From contig CAJFOT010000103.1 of assembly GCA_904397815.1 (NCBI GenBank), forward strand, positions 1 through 64,000: DNA of 64,000 nt, read 5' to 3'. A model generated the notes under the pieces. The model did not search any database, had not been told where the DNA came from, and saw nothing but the letters and a program-made list of their open reading frames with translations. This document shows positions 50,696 through 58,825 of this stretch, piece after piece (within the stretch, counting starts at the first letter, position 1; the number at the start of each line of letters is the position of its first letter). A program made the translations under genes and the position numbers. This stretch comes from Candidatus Paralachnospira sangeri. GTDB taxonomy: Bacteria; Bacillota; Clostridia; Lachnospirales; Lachnospiraceae.

Positions 50696-51091
50696 TTACT
50701 TTTCCAGATGACAGCGGCAGCGGCAAGGGGCGTCCGGCGGTTCCAGGCAGCTGTCGCCGCATTTTCTGCGGGAACAGTTTTTGCCGCAGCAGCCTTCTCC
50801 AAAGGGACATAAATCGTAAAAACCGCCGGAGATATTCAGCTGTTTTCCGTTTACCAGCATGTCTGCCAGCTTATGCCGGGCAGAGTCATATATGGCCTGA
50901 ACGGTAGTTCGGGCCACGTTCATCTGGAGAGCGCATTCCTCCTGGGAGAAACCCAGGTAATCGATCAGCCGGATTGTCTCATATTCGTCCAGAGTAATTT
51001 CTGTTAATTCAGGATTTTCTACGGAGCAGGGCGCAAAGCTGTCTGTCTGGGGCAGTTCACAGATGCGCCGGCGTTTAATGGGACGTGCCAT
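50696..51091 (-). CDS. DUF134 DNA-binding protein, predicted regulator of the NifX-like gene
   Basis: 131 residues. ARPIKRRRICELP at the start, then ITLDEYETIRLIDYLGFSQEECALQM (in pieces), an HTH region (residues about 40-75) like sigma-factor region 4, with VARTTVQAIYDSARHKLADML as recognition part. This is the DUF134 family (PF02001). The tail has ten Cys (CPFGEGCCGKNCSRRKC, CRCRC), suitable for an Fe-S cluster or metal sensor. GAGGAGG precedes the ATG. It stands upstream of the NifX-like gene in the same direction; shared operators point to direct control. Confidence 0.85.
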   Translation of the reverse strand: MARPIKRRRICELPQTDSFAPCSVENPELTEITLDEYETIRLIDYLGFSQEECALQMNVARTTVQAIYDSARHKLADMLVNGKQLNISGGFYDLCPFGEGCCGKNCSRRKCGDSCLEPPDAPCRCRCHLEK

Positions 51092-51152
51092 CTTCAGGCC
51101 TCCTCTGTAAGATAAATTTTTATGATGCGAGCATTCTTAATTATTTATTCTT

Positions 51153-51181
51153 ATTCTATGGAAATTACTGACATATGTCAA
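51153..51181 (-). promoter_or_regulatory. Promoter of the DUF134 gene, overlapping an operator
   Basis: On the minus strand TTGACA (51181-51176), 17 bases, TAGAAT (51158-51153); its -35 box lies in the palindrome at 51169-51180, the same layout as at the NifX-like gene. Confidence 0.8.
51169..51180. promoter_or_regulatory. Operator TGACATATGTCA, copy 3
   Basis: Perfect copy in the promoter of the DUF134 gene itself, implying autoregulation. Confidence 0.8.
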
Positions 51182-51253
51182 TATTAAAACCGCCCATGGT
51201 TTCATCTGTTATCTGCACAGACTGTTGAATCGGGACAGAATGGAAATTACAGA

Positions 51254-51282
51254 TTGACAAATGAGAAGGGGCATGGTAATAT
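51254..51282 (+). promoter_or_regulatory. Promoter of the second amino-acid ABC operon
   Basis: TTGACA (51254-51259), 17 bases, TAATAT (51277-51282), about 100 bases ahead of the binding-protein gene. Confidence 0.65.
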
Positions 51283-51387
51283 GTGTCTGTCGTATTTTAG
51301 TCTGATGAATTGATAAAGCGATAGCAGATTAAAATAATGGAGGCAATGAAAAAAGAAAAGCCGGCGACGGCGAAGGGAGAATGGTGT

Positions 51388-52335
51388 ATGAAAAAAATAC
51401 TGGCATTGCTGATGGCGGCGGCCATGGTGCTTGGACTGGCTGCCTGCAGCTCAGGAGGAGACACGGCGGAGACCACAGCCGCGGCGGAAGAGACGACTGC
51501 AGCGGCGGAAACGACAGCGGCAGCTGAGGAGACAACGGCGGCTGAGGAGACAGCAGCAGGTGCGGAAGAGACGGCTGCGGCAGCAGACGGAGAGGCAGAG
51601 CGCACGACTTTTACGGTGGGCTTTGACGCGGAGTTTCCGCCTTACGGTTTTATGGATGAGAATGGCGAGTATGTAGGTTTCGATCTGGATCTGGCGGCCG
51701 AGGTGTGTGCCCGTCAGGGATGGGAGCTGGTGAAACAGCCGATCAACTGGGATACGAAGGATATGGAACTGTCCTCAGGGGCCATTGACTGTATCTGGAA
51801 CGGCTTCACCATGACAGGCAGAGAGGATGAATACACGTGGACAGTGCCTTATGTGGACAACAGCCAGGTATTCGTCGTGGCAGAGGACTCCGGCATAAAG
51901 ACGAAAGAGGATCTGGCAGGAAAGGTTGTGGGCGTGCAGGCGGATTCCTCCGCTCTGGCGGCGCTGGAGGATGAAGAAAACCAGGAAAATCTGGATCTGG
52001 CGGCTTCCTTTGCTTCTCTGGATCAGTTTGCGGATTACAACACTGCTTTCATGGAACTGGAAGCCGGTTCTCTTGACGCGGTGGCTATGGATATCGGCGT
52101 AGCCAACTATCAGATTAACCAGAGAGGCGGCGGCTATGAGATTCTGGGCGGCAATGACCCGGAGCAGTACCTGTCCACTGAGCAGTATGCAGTGGGCTTC
52201 CTGTTGGGCAATGATGAACTGAAAGACACAGTAGAGGCCACTCTGATGGAGATGGTAGAAGACGGAGCTTTTATGGAAATCGCTCAGAAATATGCGGATT
52301 ACGGCCTGGTAGACGCAGTTTGCCTGGGCAAATAA
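51388..52335 (+). CDS. Amino acid ABC transporter substrate-binding lipoprotein
   Basis: About 315 residues. Signal peptide with lipobox LAAC near residue 19, then an unusually regular linker of Glu, Thr and Ala (EETTAAAETTAAAEETT) to about residue 70. SBP family 3 domain: TVGFDAEFPPYGFMDENGEYVGFDLDLA in pieces, DCIWNGFTMTGREDEYTW, VGVQADSSALAAL, and the end VEDGAFMEIAQKYADYG. FDAEFPPYGF and DLDLA are typical ligand contacts for polar amino acids. ATG 51388 is chosen for the signal peptide; AAGGGAGA lies upstream. Confidence 0.9.
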   Translation: MKKILALLMAAAMVLGLAACSSGGDTAETTAAAEETTAAAETTAAAEETTAAEETAAGAEETAAAADGEAERTTFTVGFDAEFPPYGFMDENGEYVGFDLDLAAEVCARQGWELVKQPINWDTKDMELSSGAIDCIWNGFTMTGREDEYTWTVPYVDNSQVFVVAEDSGIKTKEDLAGKVVGVQADSSALAALEDEENQENLDLAASFASLDQFADYNTAFMELEAGSLDAVAMDIGVANYQINQRGGGYEILGGNDPEQYLSTEQYAVGFLLGNDELKDTVEATLMEMVEDGAFMEIAQKYADYGLVDAVCLGK

Positions 52336-52444
52336 AAAATGCCGGCGAGAAAAAGGGATAGGATACCTGTCCCTTTTTTCCACTGTGGCCTGACTGTTTC
52401 CGGCGGCGGTAAAATACAATACAGAATAAGGAGTTTTGAATGAT

Positions 52445-53095
52445 ATGAGTATGACAACCATGTTGCAGCTTTTAGGCAGCGGAATGCTGAAGTCGGCGGC
52501 AATTTTTTTCCTGACACTGCTGTTTTCCCTGCCGCTGGGTCTGCTGTTCTCCTTCGGGCGCATGTCCCAAAAGGGGCCTGTCAGGGGAATCGCAAAATTT
52601 TATATTTCGGTGATGCGGGGAACACCGCTGATGCTGCAGATGATTGTGGTATATTTTGCCCCTTACTATGTATTTGGCGTGCGGATTTCCTCCGGCTACC
52701 GGTCGGTGGCGGTGATTCTGGCCTTTGTCCTGAACTATGCGGCCTACTTTGCGGAGATTTACCGCTCCGGCATCGAATCGATGCCGAAGGGGCAGTATGA
52801 GGCGGCGGAGGTGCTGGGCTACAGCAAGGCGCAGACTTTTGTCAAAATTATTCTGCCTCAGGTGATCAAGCGAATCCTGCCGCCGGTTACCAATGAAATG
52901 ATTACCCTGGTGAAGGATACTTCCCTGGCTTTCGTGCTGAATGAAGTAGAAATGTTCACCGCGGCGAAACAGATCGCGGCGAAGGAGACCTCTATCATGC
53001 CGCTGATGGTGGCAGGTCTGTTCTACTACATCTTTAACCTGGCAGTGGCGGCGGTTATGGAGTATGCCGAAAAGCGGTTGAATTATTACAGATGA
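52445..53095 (+). CDS. Amino acid ABC transporter permease
   Basis: About 216 residues, five membrane helices. SVMRGTPLMLQMIVVYFAPYY, FAEIYRSGIESMPKGQYEAAEVLGYSKAQTF (in pieces), and the EAA-loop VKIILPQVIKRILPP. A single permease gene, so it probably forms a homodimer, unlike the two-permease system at 45970-47375. ATG 52445 follows AAGGAG; a TTG at 52436 is too near that site. Confidence 0.9.
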   Translation: MSMTTMLQLLGSGMLKSAAIFFLTLLFSLPLGLLFSFGRMSQKGPVRGIAKFYISVMRGTPLMLQMIVVYFAPYYVFGVRISSGYRSVAVILAFVLNYAAYFAEIYRSGIESMPKGQYEAAEVLGYSKAQTFVKIILPQVIKRILPPVTNEMITLVKDTSLAFVLNEVEMFTAAKQIAAKETSIMPLMVAGLFYYIFNLAVAAVMEYAEKRLNYYR

Positions 53096-53114
53096 GAGAG
53101 GAGGCAGGCATGCA

Positions 53115-53894
53115 GTGAAGCAGGATTATAACGGACAGGAATGTGTATTGGAAATCAGACATATGAAAAAGGTTTTCGGTCAGCTGGAGGTTCTGAAGGA
53201 TATCTCTCTGTCGGTAAGGCAGGGGGAGGTAGTGTCCATTATCGGCCCTTCCGGCTCAGGCAAGTCTACTCTTCTGCGCTGCGCCGCCATGCTGGAGCAG
53301 ATGGACGGCGGCGAGCTGATTTATCTGGGCGAGCAGGCTGCCGGGGACCGGGACGGGGCGTGTGTCTATGCTTCCCGGGAAAAGCTGAAGCAGATCCACA
53401 AATACTTCGGCCTGGTATTTCAGAATTTTAATCTGTTTCCCCATTATACAGTACTGAAAAATATTATGGACGCGCCGGTCTGTGTGGATAAGGTGCCGAA
53501 GCAGGAGGCGCGGGAGCGGGCGCTGAAGCTGCTGGATCAGCTGGGGCTGGCGGACAAGGCTGACGCTTATCCCTATCAGCTGTCCGGCGGTCAGCAGCAG
53601 CGTGTCTCCATCGCCAGAGCTCTGGCCCTCCAGCCCCGGATTCTCTTTTTTGACGAGCCCACCTCCGCCCTGGATCCGGAACTGACCGGAGAGGTGCTGA
53701 AGGTGATCCGGCAGCTGGCCCGGGAGCATATGACGATGATTATCGTTACCCATGAGATGCAGTTCGCCAGGGAACTGTCTGACCGGATCATTTTCATGGA
53801 GCAGGGCGTGATCCGGCAGCAGGGAACGCCGGAAGAGATCTTTACGGCGCCAAATGCCAGGGTAAAGGAATTTATCGGAAAATTTGCAGGATGA
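53115..53894 (+). CDS. Amino acid ABC transporter, ATP-binding subunit
   Basis: 259 residues from GTG 53115, with GAGGAGG ten bases upstream. Walker A GPSGSGKST near residue 42, an inserted loop (LGEQAAGDRDGACVYA) after the first strands, signature LSGGQQQR, Walker [15 protein letters not shown], and switch VTHEM. It works with the permease and binding protein just upstream. The operon ends with a terminator at 53946-53990. Confidence 0.92.
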   Translation: MKQDYNGQECVLEIRHMKKVFGQLEVLKDISLSVRQGEVVSIIGPSGSGKSTLLRCAAMLEQMDGGELIYLGEQAAGDRDGACVYASREKLKQIHKYFGLVFQNFNLFPHYTVLKNIMDAPVCVDKVPKQEARERALKLLDQLGLADKADAYPYQLSGGQQQRVSIARALALQPRILFFDEPTSALDPELTGEVLKVIRQLAREHMTMIIVTHEMQFARELSDRIIFMEQGVIRQQGTPEEIFTAPNARVKEFIGKFAG

Positions 53895-53945
53895 TGACGG
53901 TACAGGGAAGACTGCAGGGAAACATTTATGATCTTCTATAATAAG

Positions 53946-53990
53946 AGGGATTGAAAAGAAAATTTCACAATTTCCTTTCAATCCCTTTTG
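53946..53990 (+). terminator. Terminator of the second ABC operon
   Basis: AGGGATTGAAA (53946-53956) pairs with TTTCAATCCCT (53976-53986), followed by TTTTG. Confidence 0.75.
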
Positions 53991-54019
53991 TTGCAAAAAA
54001 GTGAAGGCGAGTTTAAAAT
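53991..54019 (+). promoter_or_regulatory. Promoter of the aldo/keto reductase genes
   Basis: TTGCAA (53991-53996), 17 bases, TAAAAT (54014-54019). The leader then has an 11-base hairpin, GATACTCTCGG paired with CCGGGAGTATC (54039-54066), ahead of the ribosome site AAGGAGG. Confidence 0.55.
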
Positions 54020-54091
54020 AATATATGAAAACAGAATGGATACTCTCGGCATGTTCCGGGAGTATCTCAATGTATAAGGAGGATAACAGTC

Positions 54092-55225
54092 ATGATTTAC
54101 AAGGAATATCAGGATCTGAAATTATCAGCCCTGGGCTTCGGCGCTATGAGACTGCCGGTGATTGATCAGGACGACGCAAAGATTGATGAGGAAAAAACGG
54201 CGCAGATGGTAGCTTATGCTATGGACCATGGCGTTAATTATTATGATACAGCATGGGGATATCACGGCGGAAATTCTGAACTGGTGATGGGAAAGGTGCT
54301 GAGCGGATATCCCCGGGACAGTTTTTATCTGGCCAGCAAATTTCCGGGCTACGATCTTTCAAATATGGGCAAGGTGAAAGAAATCTTCGAAAAACAGCTG
54401 GAAAAATGCCGGGTTACATATTTTGATTTCTATCTCTTCCACAATGTATGCGAGATGAACATTGACGCGTATCTGGATCCTCAATATGGCATCTTTGATT
54501 ATCTGGTAAAGCAGAAGGAAGCGGGCCGTATCCGTCATCTGGGATTTTCCTGCCATGGAAAACTGGATGTGATGAAGCGTTTCCTGGAGGCTTACGGCAG
54601 CAAGATGGAGTTCTGCCAGATTCAGCTGAATTATCTGGACTGGACCTTCCAGGAGGCGAAGGAGAAAGTGGAGCTGCTGCGCTCTTATCACATTCCGGTA
54701 TGGGTAATGGAACCTCTGCGGGGCGGCAGACTGGCATCCCTGGAAGAACAGTATACAGAAGAACTGCGGGCGCTGCGTCCGGATGAGAACACGCCTGCCT
54801 GGGCATTCCGCTTCCTGCAGACGATTCCGGAGGTGACGATGGTGCTGTCCGGTATGTCCAGCATGGAGCAGCTGCAGGACAACATCCATACTTTTGAGAC
54901 GGACCGTCCGCTGGATCAGAAGGAAATGGATACCCTGCTGGGCATTGCGGATAAGATGCTGCAGAAGAAAACTCTGCCCTGCACCGCCTGCCATTACTGT
55001 GTCAGCCACTGCACTCAGCAGCTGGACATCCCCTTCCTGCTGTCCCTGTACAATGAGCACTGCTTTACCGAGGGCGGATTTATCGCGCCGATGGCGCTGT
55101 CATCCCTGCCGGAGGACAAAAAGCCCAGTGCCTGTGTAGGCTGCAGGAGCTGTGAGGAAGTCTGTCCTCAGCAGATCAAAATCTCTGAAGCAATGGCAGA
55201 TTTCGCCGCAAAACTGGCCCAGTAA
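54092..55225 (+). CDS. Aldo/keto reductase with ferredoxin-type C-terminus
   Basis: 377 residues. AKR barrel with the catalytic set: YYDTAWGYHGG (Asp, Tyr), LASKFPG (Lys), LFHNVCE (His). After about residue 285 comes an Fe-S domain with CTACHYCVSHC and CVGCRSCEEVC followed by P, enough for two 4Fe-4S clusters although the first group is not quite standard. Such enzymes are common in anaerobic Clostridia and may use ferredoxin-like electron flow as well as NAD(P)H. AAGGAGG lies ahead of ATG 54092. The substrate is unknown. Confidence 0.88.
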   Translation: MIYKEYQDLKLSALGFGAMRLPVIDQDDAKIDEEKTAQMVAYAMDHGVNYYDTAWGYHGGNSELVMGKVLSGYPRDSFYLASKFPGYDLSNMGKVKEIFEKQLEKCRVTYFDFYLFHNVCEMNIDAYLDPQYGIFDYLVKQKEAGRIRHLGFSCHGKLDVMKRFLEAYGSKMEFCQIQLNYLDWTFQEAKEKVELLRSYHIPVWVMEPLRGGRLASLEEQYTEELRALRPDENTPAWAFRFLQTIPEVTMVLSGMSSMEQLQDNIHTFETDRPLDQKEMDTLLGIADKMLQKKTLPCTACHYCVSHCTQQLDIPFLLSLYNEHCFTEGGFIAPMALSSLPEDKKPSACVGCRSCEEVCPQQIKISEAMADFAAKLAQ

Positions 55226-55259
55226 CCGAATCAAAGGAGAATCAGATCAACCCCGTATG

Positions 55260-55359
55260 CGCCCGGCAGCCGACGCGCCGCCAAAGATGGAAATCTGGCG
55301 GGCGCATGGGGAATCCCTGAATTAACGCCGCCTATCTGGCGGCAGACTTTCAGAGTAAT
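55260..55359 (-). repeat. Dispersed structured intergenic repeat, copy B
   Basis: Inverted relative to copy A at 1329-1428, about 90% identical. The outer stem here is GCGCCCG/CGGGCGC, where copy A has GTGCCCG/CGGGCAC: a paired exchange that keeps the pairing. It lies between the two aldo/keto reductase genes. Confidence 0.75.
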
Positions 55360-55439
55360 CATACAGTCCCTGTCCCGGAGGCTTTGAATGCGGGAATCGG
55401 GAACCGCCGCAGGCGGGAAATATGAGAGGAGGAAGATAA

Positions 55440-56471
55440 ATGAGAGAAATGGCATTGGGGAGAACAGGAATTACCGTACCCCAGAATGCCTTTGGCGCGC
55501 TGCCCATACAGCGGGATGACAAGGAGACCGCTGTAAGGATTCTCCGGCGGGCCTATGAAGGCGGAATGCGTTTTTTCGACACAGCCCGGGCCTACAGTGA
55601 CAGCGAGGAAAAGCTGGGCGCCGCATTTTCAGGCATGTGGGATAAGATCTATATCGCTTCCAAAACCGGCGCAAAAACCCCGGAAGGGTTCTGGAAGGAC
55701 CTGGAGACCAGTCTGAAAAACCTGAATACCGATCACCTGGATATTTATCAGTTCCACTGCGCCGACCAGTGCTACCGTCCCGGAGACGGCACCGGCATGT
55801 ATGAGTGTATGGAGGAGGCCAGAACCCAGGGAAAGATACGCCATATCGGCATCACAGCCCATAAGATTCAGGTGGCTGTGGAATGCGTGGAATCCGGTCT
55901 GTATGAAACCATGCAGTTCCCCTTCAGCTATCTGTCCGGTGAGAAGGAAATCCAGCTGGTACAGAAATGCAAAGAAACCAATACCGGTTTTATCGCCATG
56001 AAAGCGCTGGCAGGCGGGCTGATCCGCAATTCCAGAGCGGCCATGGCCTACATGGCTCAGTATGACAACGTGCTGCCGATCTGGGGCATCCAGCGGGAAT
56101 CTGAGCTGGAGGAATGGCTGCGCTTCATGGATGAGACGCCTGAGATGGATGAGGAGCTGACAGCCTTTATTCAGTCTGAGCAGAAGGAACTGGCGGGAGA
56201 ATTCTGCCGGGGCTGCGGCTACTGTATGCCTTCCTGCCCGGAGAAAATCCAGATCAATCAGGCTGCCAGAATGTCCCTTCTCCTGCGCCGATCTCCTTCC
56301 GATAACTGGCTTTCTCCCGCAATGCAGGCAGAAATGAAAAAAATCGAAAACTGCCGGGAGTGCAAAGCCTGCATGAAAAAATGCCCTTATGAACTGAATA
56401 TTCCCCAGCTGCTGAAGAAAAACTACGAAGATTACAAAAAAGTGCTGGCAGGGGAAGTGAAAGTAAAATGA
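55440..56471 (+). CDS. Aldo/keto reductase with ferredoxin-type C-terminus
   Basis: 343 residues. Catalytic set FFDTARAYSDSEE (Asp, Tyr), IASKTGA (Lys), QFHCADQ (His). The C-terminal part has CRGCGYCMPSCPEK and CRECKACMKKCPYE, two standard 4Fe-4S motifs. Paralogue of the preceding gene at modest similarity, a little shorter in the barrel. GAGGAGG lies ahead of ATG 55440. Possibly transcribed with its neighbour through the repeat. Substrate unknown. Confidence 0.88.
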   Translation: MREMALGRTGITVPQNAFGALPIQRDDKETAVRILRRAYEGGMRFFDTARAYSDSEEKLGAAFSGMWDKIYIASKTGAKTPEGFWKDLETSLKNLNTDHLDIYQFHCADQCYRPGDGTGMYECMEEARTQGKIRHIGITAHKIQVAVECVESGLYETMQFPFSYLSGEKEIQLVQKCKETNTGFIAMKALAGGLIRNSRAAMAYMAQYDNVLPIWGIQRESELEEWLRFMDETPEMDEELTAFIQSEQKELAGEFCRGCGYCMPSCPEKIQINQAARMSLLLRRSPSDNWLSPAMQAEMKKIENCRECKACMKKCPYELNIPQLLKKNYEDYKKVLAGEVKVK

Positions 56472-56634
56472 GGTAGGTTTTTGTTCGGGGGCTGTCACCA
56501 CCCGGACGGAAAAGAAGGCGCCGGGACAGGGGGATGGACAAACGGGCTACCGTCTGCGGCTGTCGGAGCCGTCCGGACTGTGGTAAGTTTTTAGATCGAA
56601 ACATATAGTACAATACTCCGAAAGCAGGATTGAT

Positions 56635-58017
56635 ATGAGTTTTGTTGAGATTGTGCAGGCGAATGTGGTCTGTATGCTGGTTAATGTGATCTTTTATCTG
56701 TGGTCTGCCAGGATTCTTCTGGGGCGTGTGCCGGACAGAGGGCGGGTCTTCCGGGGCCGGGCCGTTTTTTTTCTGACTCTTTTTATCTCGGGAAGCGCGT
56801 TGCTGGGAACGGTGTGCTATACCTCCGGGATGTTCCGCTGGAGGTTTCAGGGGGGACAGATTCTGTTCACTTATGTCCAGCAGCTGTTCTGGGCGCTGAT
56901 CCTGCGGGATCTGTACCGGGAGCAGATGGGGGTCTGCTGGATTACGGCGGTATTTACTATTCTTTTGTCGTCCTTTGGCGGCAATTTCAGTTTACTGTTT
57001 GCGCCCTATCCGTTTTTTCATCTGGATGTGCTGCGGGAACGGCTGGTGTATCTGCTGTATATGTGGGTTCTATCCCCTTTGTGTCAGGTGTTTCTGATGG
57101 CGGTTTTATATAAGATACGGGCAGGAGAACTGTATCGGTGCTGGCTGGACAGGCGGGAGAAGCGGATTGGCGCAGCAGTGTTTCTCAGCGCTTATCCGAT
57201 ACTGGAAGCACTGCTGCTGGAGCTGTCCCTGTGGAATGACGGGGAGAGCCTGCTGGCAGCCCTGTCCATGCTGCTGGCGATTTGTATGATTTTTGTCTAT
57301 GCCGGCAGAGCCGATCTCCAGCAGCGCCATCTGGAGGAGCAGCGGGTCAGCCTGCAGCAGCAGACTGTCTATATTCAAACCCTGGAGGGATTGCAGAGGG
57401 AGACGAGGAAATTTCGTCATGATTTTAAAAATATGATGGCAGGAATGTATGTTCAGGCTGAAGATGGGAATCTGGAAGCGGTTCGGGCTTATATCCAGGA
57501 GATGACAGATGATTTCGGCCGCCAGGTGGACGGGCAGCTCAGGCAGATCAGCCAGCTGGCCAATATTCAGATGCCGGAGGTAAAGGGGCTGCTTCTGGCG
57601 AAGCTGGATGAGATGAAGAGAAAAGAAATCCCCTGCCGCCTGGAGGTGGAGCAGCCCTTTTCCGGGACACGGATGAGGCGGACAGACCTGTGCCGCTGCC
57701 TGGGCATCCTGCTGGACAATGCCGTCGAAGAGACGGAAGGCCGGGCCGGAAGCCGTGTGGAGATTATGGTCAGCAGCTGCGGGGAATGGACGGTGTTTCG
57801 GATTAAAAATACTCTTCATTCCCGGGTGGATTTCCACAGGATCGGACAGGCGGGCTATTCCTCGAAAGGTGAGGGCCGGGGAATCGGTCTGGCCAGCTGC
57901 CGGGCGATTCTGGAACAGTATGATTTTGTGTTTTCCGCAACAGTCGTGGAAGAGGGATGGTTTGTGCAGGAGATTAAGATACAGGAGGCACCAGAGAAGA
58001 GAGGAGCCGGAAGATGA
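56635..58017 (+). CDS. AgrC-type sensor histidine kinase (GHKL ATPase)
   Basis: 460 residues. About six to seven N-terminal membrane helices up to residue 225, then a coiled coil with the phosphoaccepting histidine in FRHDFKNMMAG (about residue 262), N-box LGILLDNAVEE, and G-box KGEGRGIGLASC. This matches the HPK10 peptide-pheromone kinase group. It pairs with the LytTR regulator whose ATG overlaps its stop. No agrB/agrD-like genes were recognised nearby, so its signal is unknown. Confidence 0.88.
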   Translation: MSFVEIVQANVVCMLVNVIFYLWSARILLGRVPDRGRVFRGRAVFFLTLFISGSALLGTVCYTSGMFRWRFQGGQILFTYVQQLFWALILRDLYREQMGVCWITAVFTILLSSFGGNFSLLFAPYPFFHLDVLRERLVYLLYMWVLSPLCQVFLMAVLYKIRAGELYRCWLDRREKRIGAAVFLSAYPILEALLLELSLWNDGESLLAALSMLLAICMIFVYAGRADLQQRHLEEQRVSLQQQTVYIQTLEGLQRETRKFRHDFKNMMAGMYVQAEDGNLEAVRAYIQEMTDDFGRQVDGQLRQISQLANIQMPEVKGLLLAKLDEMKRKEIPCRLEVEQPFSGTRMRRTDLCRCLGILLDNAVEETEGRAGSRVEIMVSSCGEWTVFRIKNTLHSRVDFHRIGQAGYSSKGEGRGIGLASCRAILEQYDFVFSATVVEEGWFVQEIKIQEAPEKRGAGR

Positions 58018-58784
58018 TACCGATTTATATCTGTGACGACGATGCAGTGATGTGTGATATGATGAAAAACTGTCTGGAGAAGCAGATCCTGATGGGCGGC
58101 TATGATATGAAGATCGCCGTCTGCGCCCGGCAGCCGGAGAAACTGTTGAAGGCTATGGACGGTGAGGCAGAACAGGGGATTTATTTTCTGGATGTGGATC
58201 TGAAAGGCGCTTCCATGGACGGTTTCCGTCTGGGGCAGGAGATCCGGCGGCGGGATGGGAGAGGGTTCCTGATTTACGTGACAGCCTTCCCTGATCTGGC
58301 CTTTGAGACCTTCCGCTATCATCTGGAGGCCCTGGATTATATCGTAAAGGGCGATCAGGAGGAGACGGCGGCTCAGGTGATCCGGTGCCTGCGGGTGATT
58401 GGGGAGCGGGTGAGCAGAGAAAAGGGCCGCAGCCGCAGATATTTTACGGTGAAAGCCGGGGATGTGGTTCGTCATATTCCGCTGGAGGATATTCTCTACT
58501 TTGTCACTTCCGGGAGAACGCACAGGATCGAGCTTCATGGGGACCGGGAGCGGCTGGATTTTATCGGGAGTATTCAGGAACTGGAACAGGAACTGGGTCA
58601 GCGCTTTCTCCGGTCTCACAGAGCGTATCTGGTCAACAGTGACCGGATACAGGGCGCGGACCTGAAGCGGCGGGAACTGCTGCTGGACAATGGGGAGCGG
58701 TGCCCCTTTTCCAGAATGATGAAAAAAGAAATGATGGACCGACTGGGCAGTCAGATGAACTGTTCAGGCATTTTTATACCATAA
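58014..58784 (+). CDS. LytTR-family response regulator
   Basis: 256 residues. The receiver domain has ICDDDA (acidic pocket) and YFLDVDL with the phospho-Asp near residue 61, then VTAFPDLAFETF. The LytTR DNA-binding domain starts near residue 140 (RYFTVKAGDVVRHIPLEDILYF in pieces) and contains HRAYLVNSDRIQ. ATG 58014 overlaps the kinase stop (ATGA). It likely controls the CPBP gene behind it and genes elsewhere. Confidence 0.9.
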   Translation: MIPIYICDDDAVMCDMMKNCLEKQILMGGYDMKIAVCARQPEKLLKAMDGEAEQGIYFLDVDLKGASMDGFRLGQEIRRRDGRGFLIYVTAFPDLAFETFRYHLEALDYIVKGDQEETAAQVIRCLRVIGERVSREKGRSRRYFTVKAGDVVRHIPLEDILYFVTSGRTHRIELHGDRERLDFIGSIQELEQELGQRFLRSHRAYLVNSDRIQGADLKRRELLLDNGERCPFSRMMKKEMMDRLGSQMNCSGIFIP

Positions 58785-58825
58785 TAATACACGGTGTGAT
58801 AGAATATAGGCCGGAGGATGAAAAA

